Assembly: GCA_905221605.1 (NCBI GenBank) | Contig: CAJNDS010001635.1 | Span: 248,001-312,000, forward strand | Length of the DNA stretch: 64,000 bases | From: Symbiodinium natans | Taxonomy: Eukaryota > Sar > Dinophyceae > Suessiales > Symbiodiniaceae | Direction of reading: 5' to 3' | Shown here: positions 11,381 through 24,879 of the stretch, one piece after another | Position numbering within the stretch: the first letter of the stretch is position 1 | Layout of the letters: every line of letters starts with the position of its first letter | Translations under genes and position numbers: made by a program | Notes under the pieces: generated by a model | What the model was told of the DNA's origin: nothing | The model's input: only the letters and a program-made list of their open reading frames with translations | The model's database searches: none

Positions 11381-12573
11381 GGTTCGACCTGGATGCCACC
11401 TGCGACTGTGGCCAGGCAGCGGGTAAGCCGAGCAGGGCAGTGGCTGAGAGCGCCTCTTTCGAAGCCTCTGCTGCGGCTCAGCAGGGACAACTTAAATCGG
11501 TAAGCGGGTAGGCCGAACCATCCGTCCCCAACACACAACATGCGTATCCGCTTTATGGTGCACACAGAGTAGCATGGCTACATTTTACGTGCGCCTGAAG
11601 TTCTTGCACGTTTGTTTTGCTTCATCTCCCGGCAGGTGAAGGCATGAGCATTGCCGCGACTAGCCTTTAGCACCACTAAGAGAATCCTATTGCCCTCACA
11701 ACTTGCTTCGGTTACCAATCGCTATTGTTACGCTTGACATAGGGGGGTTCTACGCTCCTCACATCCACGATGAGATGGGGCGAGCCACTCTGTGCCAAGC
11801 ACACTAACGTGAAGCACCGGTATGCCATGCCACGTGTCACGGCAGGGCTGCCCCATCCGTAAACTCTTCACCCTAGAACTTCCTCGGCCCTGAACCGTCT
11901 CCTGTCCCTGACTTCTGGTTCCCAGCCACAGCGGAGGACTTTTTGCTTGTCAACGGCGGTGCGACACGAACAGGGCTCATGGCTTAGGGTTTAGGGCTTT
12001 TGGTGACTTAGCTCGAAACACTCACGTGTGGCACTGCAAGGGGAATCACGCCCAGTATTGATGCCCAGGAGCTCCACTTAGGTGCTGAGGAGGCAAGCTG
12101 TTGGGCACTATAACAGACATAGTAGACTATAGCCGCCGATGTCAGAGAGTTCGAATTTCCGAGGCTGCAGGGTGCAGGAGAAAAGGCCGAAACCCTGAAG
12201 TCCTGTAGGAGTACATGGATCCCCAATCACTTGCGAATTTTGGAGGGTTAATGTCAAACCTTGAACACGGAGGTTTAAGGCAACAGCCTACTAACTTGTA
12301 GGGGTTGGGAGCACACAACTCCAGTTGATTATGCCCTAAACCCTAAACCCTCTAGATGCATGAGGGCAAAAAAGCGTATCCAGACATTTGACTGACGCCC
12401 ACCTCCTCTCTGATTGCAAGGATCCCCCACGGTCCTTGTGGAAAGGAGCATGCAATTCCTGGGGTCTCTGCGCGGGCATGATTGATCCGAAGAAGTTTCA
12501 CGCGAATTTCGGCAGCGGAGGCTTCCAGCTCAATTGGGATGCTGCCCGTGTTTGGGGCTGCGAGCCCTGCTAA
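11381..12573 (+). CDS. two-exon 3' end of an unknown gene
   Basis: Exon 11381-11499 starts directly after a TTTAGGG-type acceptor (TTTAG|GG TTC) and ends at AAATCG|GTAAGC, an excellent donor in phase 0. It reads FDLDATCDCGQAAG and an Ala-rich segment ending AAAQQGQLKS. The second exon, 12421-12573, starts at TTGCAAG|GAT in phase 0 and runs to a TAA, reading DPPRSLWKGACNSWGLCAGM and IDPKKFHANFGSGGFQLNWD. Matching phases and a natural stop make this a credible gene terminus. Cys and Trp are frequent in the last exon. Upstream exons (perhaps near 11115-11220) were not fixed. Family unknown. Confidence 0.5.
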
Positions 12574-13321
12574 ACTTTTTGCTAAACTCCCCCACATCAG
12601 TATCATGATTTTGCTATTCTCAGTGTTACTGCGAGTGGTGCTAGTGTTTGTATGTGTTTGGGTTTTTGGATTATCATCACCTCAGCTCATACGCGTCTTG
12701 GCCTTTCCATATTCAGCAGGGACTGAACATCAACCGTCAGCAAGAGTAGCCTGCTGGGACCTAACCGCTCAATCCAAAACCCTGAACCCTAAACCCTAAA
12801 CCCTGGACCGTGGCTTCCTGTCCGGTCTCAAGTCGTCATTCCCCCAAGGAACTCCAAACCTTTGGACCCTACAAGGTGTGCACTTCTCCCTCACTCGGAG
12901 ACTGAGATTCCTTTTTTAGTAAACTATTATACTATAATCTAGTTTTGCTCTGTAGTACTACATGCCCAAATACGTTAATATATAAATAAATCCATCAATT
13001 AATTGATATAATATTTTACATATTGTTGTAGGGCTCTGGAGCTGTGGCTTCCGATCTTTTCTTATGGCATAGGCCGGCGGTTGTCGGATGACTGTGGTGA
13101 CTTCGGGCTTCAGAGTTAGGGCTTTGGAGGTTTGAGGTCCTTCGGGCAGGAGTAAATGGCATCCTGGACTGTGTATGCATCACGTTTAAAGTCCTTGGAC
13201 CTACCTCATTGGGCTGCGATGTGCAGATGGTGCCTGCTGCAGCAGTTGTGTGCACAAAAGAAGCAAGTAGGAAAAGGCTAGCTCACCCTAACAATGTCTA
13301 CATCCATATAGATCCGGCAGG

Positions 13322-13453
13322 CAAGCACCGTGGTTTACCCGGTTGTTTTCTTGTCTAAGTGGCTTGTAGGGTAGTGGGACCAACGTCCAAGCACCGCGGT
13401 TTAGCCGATTGCCTTCATTGTGTGAGTGCCACGCAAGGTAGCGGGACCAACGT
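13322..13453 (+). repeat. tandem duplication of a 65-bp unit
   Basis: Copy 1 (13322-13386) and copy 2 (13388-13453) share CAAGCACCG, GGTTTA, GGTAG or GGGTAG, and GGGACCAACGT in order, with about 20% divergence. No coding frame is supported. Confidence 0.75.
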
Positions 13454-14726
13454 GTCCTGGGCTTTTCCCACCACCATGGCCTAGCGCAGTCGTGCACTCA
13501 AGCAATAGTAGATGTAGCATTCATGAGCCCGTGACGCCCCTGTCGTGTTGGCTGCTAGCCTGGCATAACTTAATGACCGTCTCAGCACTGCTGCCTTGTA
13601 ACTGCGGTCGTTGTTCTTTGTCCCGGCGCAGCAGCAAAACACCCCCCCTCCCCCTCCCCCCCCCCCTTTCGTTTTACGTACTTCCGATGCCACAGACGCG
13701 CGACGATGAACATCCTCACCATCTCTATCAGGACAGAGGATTGGAATGACAAACAAAGTCATCTTGGCACAGTGTGCATTCTCCTCAAAACAAACCCTTG
13801 CAGGTCTCATGGCGTGCACAGCTGGACCAATGCTAGCAAATCTAGACTCATCAACTCCCAGATCCACATTATCCTTAAGCTACAGCCCCTCCCCAAAAGC
13901 TGGGCCCCTCCCCAAAAGCTGGGCTGTCGCAGCCTGGTATGGTGGGACTGACACATGAAGGTTTCAGTGAGGCAGGCGCTGGAGCCGGAGGAAATACATG
14001 GAGTTTATAGCTTCATCCTGAAGAAAACTGTGCTCATCCGCCGCGGTTGTGCTGAAAGTAGCAGTGAACCCGACGAGACCGAATACATGTAGCAAGGTGT
14101 GAGACCCACAAAACATTCTGATCTCCAGCATATTTCCTCTGCAGGCAAAATGAAACGTCTTATGTGTGATCAGAGGCGCGACGCATCTGCTGTGGGAGGG
14201 CGTTTGCGGATCAGATTGCAAGAAAGACAGGCGCTGGGTTTCGGTTGCGCTTGTTACCATGCCGCGATGATGAACGTCCAATCCAAACATGATGGACCCG
14301 AATCGGCGCTGCAACGTGAAGGAGAACACACACCCGCTGTGGCCCGGAGCGTCCCATAGGATAGGCCTATGTGTGACGTCACGTGTCAGTTCTAGAATCA
14401 GAAGAATGCGGCATACCACTCGTTTCATCGCCCGAAGCCACGGCACCTAACTAGCAGAGACTGTTTAGGTGCCGCAGGCCTTCTTCAGAGGGACGAGGTT
14501 CTCGAAGCAGTCTAGCAACGCTCGAGCACATGTGACTATTCCGTTGAAGAACAGGCACAGCGCAATTGCATGATATGCATACATAGAAATAGGTATACGG
14601 CTCAGGTGTGTGTGAACTGATGTTCATGTTCGCACAGACTGGCGAGACTGCAGGGGGAGGGATTGCGAGAGAGAGGAGCGGGAACGGGAGTGGGAGCGAG
14701 ATCGCGAGGGGAGGGGGAGAAACAGA

Positions 14727-14762
<36 letters not shown>

Positions 14763-15650
14763 AACAACGAAAAGACAAAAAGAGCGGAAGGGGGAGAGGC
14801 GAAGGGAGAAGAATGTCAATCAAAACCCCCTTTGGGAAGCCAATTGGACAAAGGTACAACGCCCTTGTGGTCGCGACGAAGGCCGCCGCCCAGTGGGAGC
14901 TCATGCCTTAGAACTCAGGAATCATTGGCCCCCCGTTTGAAGGCAGTGCTTCTGAGCATCATGTGATGAGGAAGTCAGGAAATGTTCAAGAGGCAGGGCA
15001 GGCGGTTCACGCCGCGCCCTTCGAAGCGCTTAAAATCTAACTCCAACTCAACGCGCACGACACAGAAGACGCGCAGCGTCGTCAGCCTCGTGTGCCCGAA
15101 TAGTGGGGGGCATTTTTGCGCACCTTGCTGCAACAGCTTCTTCCCTTGCCATGCGTGCAGAAGATGCTAGCAGGGGTGAGGGGGGGTGTGCTATGGTGTG
15201 CTCCCGCCGCCGCGTCGGCTCGGAGTCATTTAGTCAGAGCCCCCTGTCCAAAACAGGTTCGGGGCTTGTTTCCATGCCGTGCCTTTACGACCCCAGCTGA
15301 CAACAGCCAGATGGAGCGGCCTTTGCAGGGTTAGAGCTCAAACCCACCTACACTCCCAACCCTAAAGACCCTAAAGCCCAAAGCGTGGATCCTCAATTTG
15401 AAGCCTGAACTCTCAACCCTCAAAACCTCCACACCCCCCAAAACACCCCAACACCATGACCACCCGGCCCCAAGCCCCAAACCCTAAACCCTAAACCCTA
15501 ATGCCTAAACCCTGCGGGCGACAGAAAAAAGCCCTAAACCCTAAGCCCTAAGCCCTAAACCCTAAACCCTGCGCCACCTGCATGTGGCGATGAATGCCTT
15601 CGAACTGGAAGATGCTTCACATCGGAGCCTCTTCAGTGGCGAACTCGGAG

Positions 15651-15746
15651 CCCTATACCCTTATACTAGCAGTCCTTAGTAGGGATTAAGGTACCCCCCC
15701 CCCCCCCCCCCCCCTTAAGGACTGCTAGTATAAGGGGGAACAGTCC
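15651..15746. mobile_element. family C TIR element
   Basis: A hairpin element: the left arm CTTATACTAGCAGTCCTTA is mirrored by TAAGGACTGCTAGTATAAG on the right, followed by GGGGGAACAGTCC. The arms flank a 23-bp poly-C tract. Related copies are at 17708-17766 and 52116-52211. Confidence 0.8.
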
Positions 15747-16159
15747 AACCTACAAGCCCATAGGCCCCTTATAATGGGTTTGGGAGGGCCTGAGGGATGA
15801 GGCAGGGAGTGATCCTTTCGTACCCTTGAAGAAGGTAGCTAACTATACCCTATATACAAAAGCCAACAACTGTCTCCCTGCAATTTCAAGTGTAGGCACA
15901 TTGTGTAGAATGTGGGCATTTGTTTTCAGGAGCTCTGAGTAGCGTGGATGGAGTTTTACGAGGTGTAGGGTTTGCGCGGGGGCAGGGGTCGGGTTCAGGG
16001 CTTGTGGGGTTTGGTTGCGGTGGTTTAGGCTTCGGGCCCTTATGGGTCTAGCTCCACATCCTTAATCCCCACAGCTCCTGACAAGCCCATGCCAGAAACC
16101 CTATCTTGTCCTGGAACCCTGAAACTGCCCGCCGCATGCGAGCGTGAGACCCTAAACGC

Positions 16160-16237
16160 TAAACGCTAAACCCTAAACCCTAAACCCTAAACCCTAAACC
16201 CTAAACCCTAAACCCTAAACCCTAAACCCTAAACCCA
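16160..16237 (-). repeat. (CCCTAAA)10 interstitial telomeric array
   Basis: About ten CCCTAAA units in tandem (TTTAGGG on the minus strand), preceded by two CGCTAAA variants. Confidence 0.95.
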
Positions 16238-16246
16238 AGTCCTCAG

Positions 16247-18932
<2,686 letters not shown>

Positions 18933-18933
18933 A

Positions 18934-18948
18934 CCATTCTGGCTCAAG
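18934..18948 (+). other. relic of the dinoflagellate spliced leader
   Basis: CCATTCTGGCTCAAG differs at one base from the 15 nt at the 3' end of the conserved 22-nt dinoflagellate spliced leader (CCATTTTGGCTCAAG, from memory). It is in sense orientation and ends 130 bp before the first in-frame ATG of the PCIF1-like gene. Such relics are established signs that a trans-spliced mRNA was reverse-transcribed and re-inserted. The first six or seven leader bases are not preserved, as is common. A chance 14/15 match on either strand of this window is expected about 0.005 times (my estimate). Confidence 0.6.
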
Positions 18949-19078
18949 AAGCAAGATGGGTTATGAATGCCTATCCCTGTATTAACAATGCGCAGGCCAT
19001 AGATCCGAAAAAGATCTCCCACCATGGGCTTATTATCCACAAGCAAGAGCAAGTAGCAGAGGACCGTGCAGTAAAGGC

Positions 19079-20923
19079 ATGGCAGTGCCGGGCCGGGGAA
19101 AGCGACAGCGGGCTGCTGATATCACGCCAATCGAATGGAAGAGCAACCAGGAAGTTCCGAGGCGCAATGGTGTGGCTTTGTGGGATTTTTCGGGCCCGAC
19201 ATCAGTAAAAGCGTCTGCGCCGCCGGCATCTTCCAGCCGAGAGCTGCGTCGTGCTGAGCTCTTCGAGCAGTTTCGGGTGTTTTACGCGGGGGTGTGTGCC
19301 GAGGTGCTTGGGCTGGAGAAGCCGCCCTCCGATTCCATCGACCGATGGCTGTTGGAACAGCTGGCACAACCCCGAAGTGCTCAGGCCACACGAGGTTCCA
19401 GGGATCCGCTGCTTCCATATCCTCGACTGGCGGAATCCTCCAACGTCCTGCGGCGAGAGTTGTTGGCCGAGGTGCCCATGCGATGCCATTCCCGAGTCAC
19501 GGGGAAGTTGGCGGAAGAGCAACTCGTCAGGTATTTGGGCCGAGCCAGAGAGTGGCTGATGAAGTTGCATGAGCCTGTGGATTCTGCGCTCTCCCGGGAA
19601 GTGAAGGCGCTGGGCGAGTGGCTGAAAGAGCATGACGGGAGCTGGAAAGGGGGTCGCAGGTCTGCTGAGGAGTGCCTCTTCCGGCGCAAGCTGGATGGGC
19701 TCGTCACGGAGACTGCAGGGGAGGTGGGGTTATCCGTGCGCTTTCGCGTTGCCGTCGAGGACAAGGCAGTGGAGATCCTTAAGAGGGTGTCTGACGAGGC
19801 CGAGTGTGTTGCAGAGCAGGTCATGGCTTTCCAGGCAGCTGGTGATGCTGAAGTGGCTTTGGAAGAAGCGAGTGAAGGCGCCCGTCGCTTTGCAATCCTT
19901 CGCTTTGGCCAGGATGCCATACCCATCTCCTGGATGCACCTCCAGAAGCTTGGTAGCCTGGTGGTGCCCTTTTCCCCCTTTTTGGGGGGGTTCAAGGTTC
20001 CCTCATGAAATACTTACTTAGCCAATAGTTGAACTTTAAACTTTTTGGGTTTCCTTGTTGAGTAGGAAAAACAAAGTTTAACCTTTCTGCCCCCTTGGCT
20101 ATTAAGAATATCCAACCCCAAAAAAGGGTGCCCTCAGAAAAATATTGTTACTGGGCTACCAAGGAAGCTACGAAGCTTGTACGAGGTTCACAACGGCCCA
20201 GCCGACACCAATAAGGACTGGGAGCCCATGTTCAGGCAAAGGCTCTACTGCATGCTGCGCCGCTACGTCACCTTCATCGGCCTTGACCCCTCAAAAGAAG
20301 GCCAAGGTGGTAACATGCATGCCGCAGCCCCCGAGTCGGTCTTCGCGTGGTTGCGCCAGGAGATGGGCGTGTCCTGCGAGCTCTTTGCCTCACCCCTGAA
20401 TTGCTACTTCGCCGAGTTTTACTCGGCTTTCCCTGATGTCGACTCTGCCTTTGGTTCACGAGGCTCATTCTTCGAAGTTGCAGAGCTGCCAGAGGGTTCC
20501 TATGAAGTGGGCCCCCCCTACACCGAGGAGGTGATGGACTTAATGGCCAAGAAGCTCTTGACCCTCCTGCGTGGCTCCGGTGCGCAGCCCCTAAGCTTCG
20601 TTGTATTCGTTCCGGATTGGGGTGACGCATGCACTGCGCTGGGGCTGATGAGCGGTGAGGACTTCAAACCCTTCCGACACTGCCGGCATGGAGGAAGCTT
20701 TGTCCTGGCCCGTGGGAGAGAGCACGAGTACATCTCTGGCGTGCAGTTCTTTCAGCACTCAGGCGCTGATGCATCGCGGCGGTACTACGACGTGCCTCAT
20801 GGCACCCGCATCTACGTTCTTCAAAACCCTGCTGGTGCGGCCAAGTGGCCCTTCACGGAGGAGAAGGAGCGCGCTCTCTTGGCAAAGCTGGCACCCGCTG
20901 CCCAGCATAAAAAATGCCCCTGA
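19079..20923 (+). CDS. PCIF1: PCIF1/CAPAM-like cap adenosine methyltransferase homologue
   Basis: Exons 19079-19944 and 20164-20923 join in phase to 541 codons. PCIF1 writes m6Am next to the mRNA cap and binds phosphorylated RNA polymerase II CTD. The second exon carries the hallmark core: FASPLNCYFAEFYSAFPDVD, then FGSRGSFF (SAM-site region), LSFVVFVPDW, a conserved EHEY, and LQNPAGAAKW near the C-terminus. Human PCIF1 has NPPF at the active site; here the aligned residues are GPPY (YEVGPPYTEE), so catalysis is doubtful. No WW domain is visible; the N-terminus has a basic GRGKRQR. The intron runs from a GA donor in the direct repeat GAAG to a TIR-end AG, and its removal restores HLQKLRSLYEVH exactly. 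The ATG at 19079 is the first after the spliced-leader relic in this frame, but the frame is open back to 18986. Almost intronless, unlike its neighbours. Confidence 0.85.
19949..20163. mobile_element. TIR element forming the only PCIF1 intron (introner)
   Basis: 215 bp with terminal inverted repeats: the left end CTTGGTAGCC matches the right end GGCTACCAAG, with weaker symmetry further in (GGTGCCCTTTT against AAAAGGGTGCC). A 4-bp direct repeat GAAG flanks it (19945-19948 and 20164-20167), as expected for a target-site duplication. Splicing CTCCA|GAAG...CCAAG|GAAG removes one GAAG plus the whole element. A second hairpin (about 20018-20108, AGCCAATAGTTGAAC against GTTTAACC..TTGGCT) is nested inside. 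The same family occurs at 40204-40283 and, in part, 54771-54819. Confidence 0.85.
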
Positions 20924-21457
20924 TCGCTGACTTGATTGGTCCCTACACTCCATGAGTGGCTGGGTGGGCGGCGGCAGCAAAACAAGCCCTGGCGACTAAA
21001 TGCAAACCCCAACCAGGTTTTGGGTCCAGATACTTGTAGCAGGTATCCCTAAACCCTAAACCTGAAACCCCTAAACCCCTAAAGCCCTAAACTCTGAACC
21101 CTAAATCTAGGGTATACGATCCGAATTTCAGGGTTCATGTGGTGCCCAAGTGGGGTTGAGGCATCCCAGAGTCATCCGGAGCTTCCGCGGTGAAAGCAAT
21201 GAGGGTTCATCATATGGGGTGTACGGCAGGGTTTGTGTAGGCTTTAAGCAGGGTTTTTATGGGTTTCGAGTAGGTTTTTGCGTAGGGTTTCATCGGGTTT
21301 GTGTAGGGCTTTTATAGGTTTTTAATTGGGAGGGTTTAATACATAGGGTTTACAGGGTTAGCTTTGTTCGAGCTCTAGGCTTTCCTTCAGCCGCTCGTAC
21401 ACCTCTCCCAACAGCAAAGCGAAGGCTTGAGCTTAAAATCGCTACAGCCGCTGAGCC
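20924..21457. other. intergenic; degenerate heptamers
   Basis: Holds CCCTAAA-type runs (21047-21115) and a GGGTTT-rich stretch (21225-21360). I see no gene, and no poly-A relic just after the PCIF1 stop. Confidence 0.6.
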
Positions 21458-22303
21458 ATGCCATGTTCCCTACAGCACGTGTTTATTCATCCTGGCTCTG
21501 CATGGGATAATGCACTAGGTGATCCCGAACAGACGTGCCATCACTGGAGGAAGACAGCTGCAGATGCCCTGCATGCTGCGCGGGTGTTCTCAGACACCCT
21601 GACGCTGGGCAGCACGGTGTCGTTTGCAATTCCTTCCTTCGTAGACTTCGCCTCCACATGTCACGAACTGACACCTTGGACCATCACATGTCTGGAGAGC
21701 TCCCGAGGTGGGTTCTAGGAGCTCAGTTCATGCCATTAAGTGCCCGACTACAGGCAGAGCAGCGCTTCTTTCAGTGCTTATAGGTGCTGGCTACTGTAGG
21801 TTATAATAATAAGTTAGAAGTTATATGCCGTTAACCACTTTTGCTTGGCGCATGCTTCCTTTGGCGCATGCGTTTAAGAAGAAACTTGCGCGCTGCCTTT
21901 CCCGGCGGAGTTCCTTGAGGCCGGGGTGCAAGGAAACATCTTTGGGTACTCGAATCTCTCCTCAAACCCCCAAGGTTAACCATGTATATATATATATGTA
22001 TGTAGTTGATTATATGTATACAATATATCTTCCACAAGGAAAGCTCATCCAGCGGCTCATCCAGATGTTAGCCAGGATCAACACCTCGAGAAAGATCTGG
22101 ATGGATTTGGCCACTGAGGAGGCGCGGACAGAGTGGCAGAAAGTAGAAACCCCCTTCTTAAGGATCTTAAAGCCCAAAGGCAGACTTCTAGTCCCCCCCC
22201 CCCCCCCCCCCCCCAGGCCCCTCGCCAGAAACCTCAGCCAGCAAGGAAACAATACCAAGGCCACGGTTTGTCAAAGCCGTCACGCCAGCTCGAACTTGCA
22301 TAA
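21458..22303 (+). CDS. three-exon gene, unknown function
   Basis: Exon 1: 21476-21707, or from the ATG at 21458 if translation starts there. It reads HPGSAWDNALGDPEQTCHHW and continues to TWTITCLESSR, ending CCGAG|GTGGGT in phase 1. Exon 2 starts at 22039 (ACAAG|GA), matching phase, and reads KLIQRLIQMLARINTSRKIW then MDLATEEARTEWQKVETPF. Its donor near 22180-22192 is unresolved. Exon 3, 22217-22303, follows an acceptor whose pyrimidine tract is a long poly-C, and reads APRQKPQPARKQYQGHGLSK to a TAA. The middle exon is helical and the C-terminus basic. No domain recognised. An AT microsatellite (21976-22030) lies in intron 1. Confidence 0.55.
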
Positions 22304-23876
22304 GTCCACGAACAGGCCCATTCTCTTATTGCCCCTCACACGATATACAGCTTATAGGCGCAACTCTACATCGTAAGTGCCATCACAAGGTCTAAGGTTT
22401 CAAGGTTTCAGGGTATTCGGGATCACACTGCGAGACGTTGAGAAGCCCTCAGCTTTCTTTAGTCTTTGACCCATGGAGCCTGGGGACAGACTCTCACGTG
22501 GCAGATATCTGTATAGTGCATGTGTAGTCGTGTACGTGACCTTTAGGGTTCCCACATGTTTTCGCAGACAAGCTGCGCCCTAAACCTCGAGTCAGAACAG
22601 CGATTTTTCCGCCTGACATCCGTCAAGCCTGTACAGGCAAGCTTCCCGCCATATGTGCTCGTGGTGACTGGCGAGGCAGGAAGAGCCACAGCAGCACTAG
22701 GTTTGGTGAAGCCTCAGTGTCTCAGACTCTTATGGTAGACTTCCATGTGTCTGGAGCATGCTGGGGCAACAACAACGAACCTCCAAGATCGAGCCTCAAA
22801 TTAAGTAAGCTTGGCTGCTGGGACAAGCTTTCGATGGGGGTTTTTAACGCCGTGCTGATCTGCGTTTAGCAGTGTAAGGTTTAGGCAAATGTTCCTTTCC
22901 GCCTCCTGGCCAAGCTTTCGCATGAGCATGTTGGGGCTGTGTCTTGAGCGCTCATAGCTTGGGGGTTGAGAGGCAAGAAAGTCTCCTGACAGGGGGGTTG
23001 GGACGCAAGAAAGTCTTGTCAGGAATCCTGACTGGCATGTCTCTCTCACTGGTGTTACAAGCTCCGTGGCCTCTTCACGCGCAACACCCAGAAAAGGCTT
23101 AAGAGCTGACTCGCGGTCGCTGTAAGCTGCACCACGCGAAGAACCTTGTACGGCTGCCCCGTCTATGATCAAGCACACCGTCTGCACCATCACGCCTGAG
23201 GACGGGAGATGTCCATGTACAGCAGGATGGATGCTCAGCTGCAGTTTGTTTTTCAACTTGTCGAAGAACCTTCGAGTTTGACTTAGCTCGCTTCGTGATG
23301 GTTGATACATCAGGTCCCGAAGTCAGCCAAGCCAAAGCCAGGCTTCGTTTTGAGTGCCCCTGGTAGGTAGCAGCACCGAGCCCTTTGTGCCGAAAAAACT
23401 CTGCGCTGCTTCCTAAACTCAGGAATTCCTGATTTACCTTGCTGACTGCCCGGGCCGGCGGAGCTACGCAAAGCGAGACTCTACACAGGTCAGGTTGGGT
23501 GTAACGCTGTCCCATCCTTAATGTGAACCCTTCCCCTCCCCCCTTTCCCCGGGTTTAGGGTTTAGGGTCTAGGGTTTAGGGTTTAGGGGTTTCCCAAAAG
23601 TGGGGGAGGGGATGGAGGCGGGGTCGACCCTAGAAGTATCCAAGAAGGGAGACAGCCGGCAGCCTGAGACCTTATTGGGCTACGTGAAGCCTTGACAAAA
23701 AGATATTGGCCAACAGTAATGTATATGTACTACAGTATCTAGACCAGGGAAGTTCACTTTCAGATCAAACAACTCTGTAATGGCTACATGGATACTGAAA
23801 CTAAACCCAGGTCTAAGTCTTAAGCAACTCTGCAACTATCCCCGCCGCCACAGCACCTGGGGACTTGGGCTGATGG
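22304..23876. other. ambiguous coding, both strands
   Basis: On + a frame open from 22570 (after TTCGCAG) for about 100 codons ends in a TAG near 22868 (KLRPKPRVRTAIFPPDIR start). On - a 169-codon frame occupies 22801-23310. I cannot choose between strands from sequence alone. The consistent + polarity of all identified genes favours the + reading. A TTTAGGG run lies at 23554-23588. Confidence 0.35.
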
Positions 23877-24356
23877 TTGAGGTCGCAGAACAAAGCAGGT
23901 ACTCAGCGCATGCAAGGCGGAGTCATGACATTCTCCTACTTGCAAGTGGTGGCGTTCTGTAGGCTTCAAGTTCTAAGCTTCTGGACCCAAGGACGTGCCT
24001 TTTTCAAGTCGGTCTCCGACTTCAAGTACTTGATGGAAGCTGCGAACATCAGAGTTAAACTCCTCAACCAGCCCATTGCGAGGTCTACGATCAGGCGGCT
24101 TTGCATGCAGGGTACAGTGATGCACTGTGCACAGGCTTGGCAGGAAGTCGCAGGTAGCCCCGAACGCAAGTGTGGTGTACTAGTAGCTGCACTGCCAACC
24201 CTCCTGCGCACCCCACACACTTTGGTTCCGAAGTCGCTCTGGAGGACCTTTCCATGTACAACTCAGCTGGCCGTAACCAAAACTCTGCTGACCCACGACT
24301 TCGTGATGACCAGCGACTTGGAGAGCTCTGACCTTGCCCAGCCTTGTGACACTTAG
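23877..24356 (+). CDS. candidate ORF/exon, unknown
   Basis: A 159-codon open frame containing FKSVSDFKYLMEAANIRVKL, LNQPIARSTIRRLCMQG and a C-terminal MTSDLESSDLAQPCDT. Length and amino-acid use favour coding in at least the second half. A TTTTCAAG|TCGG boundary inside suggests the true exon may start near 24010. No family recognised. Confidence 0.35.
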   Translation: MRSQNKAGTQRMQGGVMTFSYLQVVAFCRLQVLSFWTQGRAFFKSVSDFKYLMEAANIRVKLLNQPIARSTIRRLCMQGTVMHCAQAWQEVAGSPERKCGVLVAALPTLLRTPHTLVPKSLWRTFPCTTQLAVTKTLLTHDFVMTSDLESSDLAQPCDT

Positions 24357-24610
24357 ATTTGCCTTCAAGTTCTTACCAAGGTCACCAGATTCCTCCTGTG
24401 TTGTAAACTTTGAAGTGGCGTACCCCCCAACCCCCCCCCCCTCCCCCCTCCCCCCTTCATGTGCCTGGGCATGCTGTAGAATGAGGAAACCCCGCAGCCT
24501 TTTTCGTAAGGCTTAGGCGCGCAGCCACGCTGAACCTAGAAGCCACAAATCCCCCTTTCTACATACCATAAGCGTGGGGCCGTGAAGATCTCTCAGGTAG
24601 GGTTTTGGAG

Positions 24611-24649
24611 GGCAAGTTCTTCTTTGGGGACATGAACCTCTACCGGCAG
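24611..24649 (+). CDS. candidate 13-codon exon
   Basis: Bounded by TTTGGAG|GGC and CGGCAG|GCGCCG (GC donor), phase 0 at both ends, reading GKFFFGDMNLYRQ. A short microexon is plausible here but isolated. Confidence 0.3.
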
Positions 24650-24879
24650 GCGCCGTGACAGGGACCTGCTCATATAATCCCACAAAGCCTTCTCTTGGGT
24701 TTCTGCGTGTCTGTTGTTTTCATGTTCGGTCTTATCAGAAAGATGGTGCCATCCTCCGGAGCCAGGCTAGGCCCCAAAGTCCCGTGACCCAAAGCAGGTT
24801 GGGCAAGATGTACGGACGTGGATGCTGGCGCCGCTAGAGTGCCTCAGATTCATGGACGCCTCTCCCTGCCCCCCCAAAG

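Larger units (their letters stand above)
12574..16246. other. largely non-coding interval
   Basis: Includes an AT-rich patch (12920-13030), a 65-bp tandem duplication, GA-rich tracts (14640-14800) and CCCTAAA runs (15475-15570). A coding-like segment at about 15569-15645 (VAMNAFELEDASHRSLFSGEL) ends where a family C element begins. A 160-codon minus-strand frame at 13964-14446 has no recognisable feature. Confidence 0.45.

Noticed and set aside
13964-14446. 160-codon minus-strand frame
   Set aside because: No recognisable motif, no splice context, opposite to the strand of all identified genes; frames of this length occur by chance in this sequence.
22801-23515. Overlapping 169- and 138-codon minus-strand frames
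   Set aside because: A competing plus-strand frame is also open for part of the interval and nothing distinguishes them; not reported as genes.
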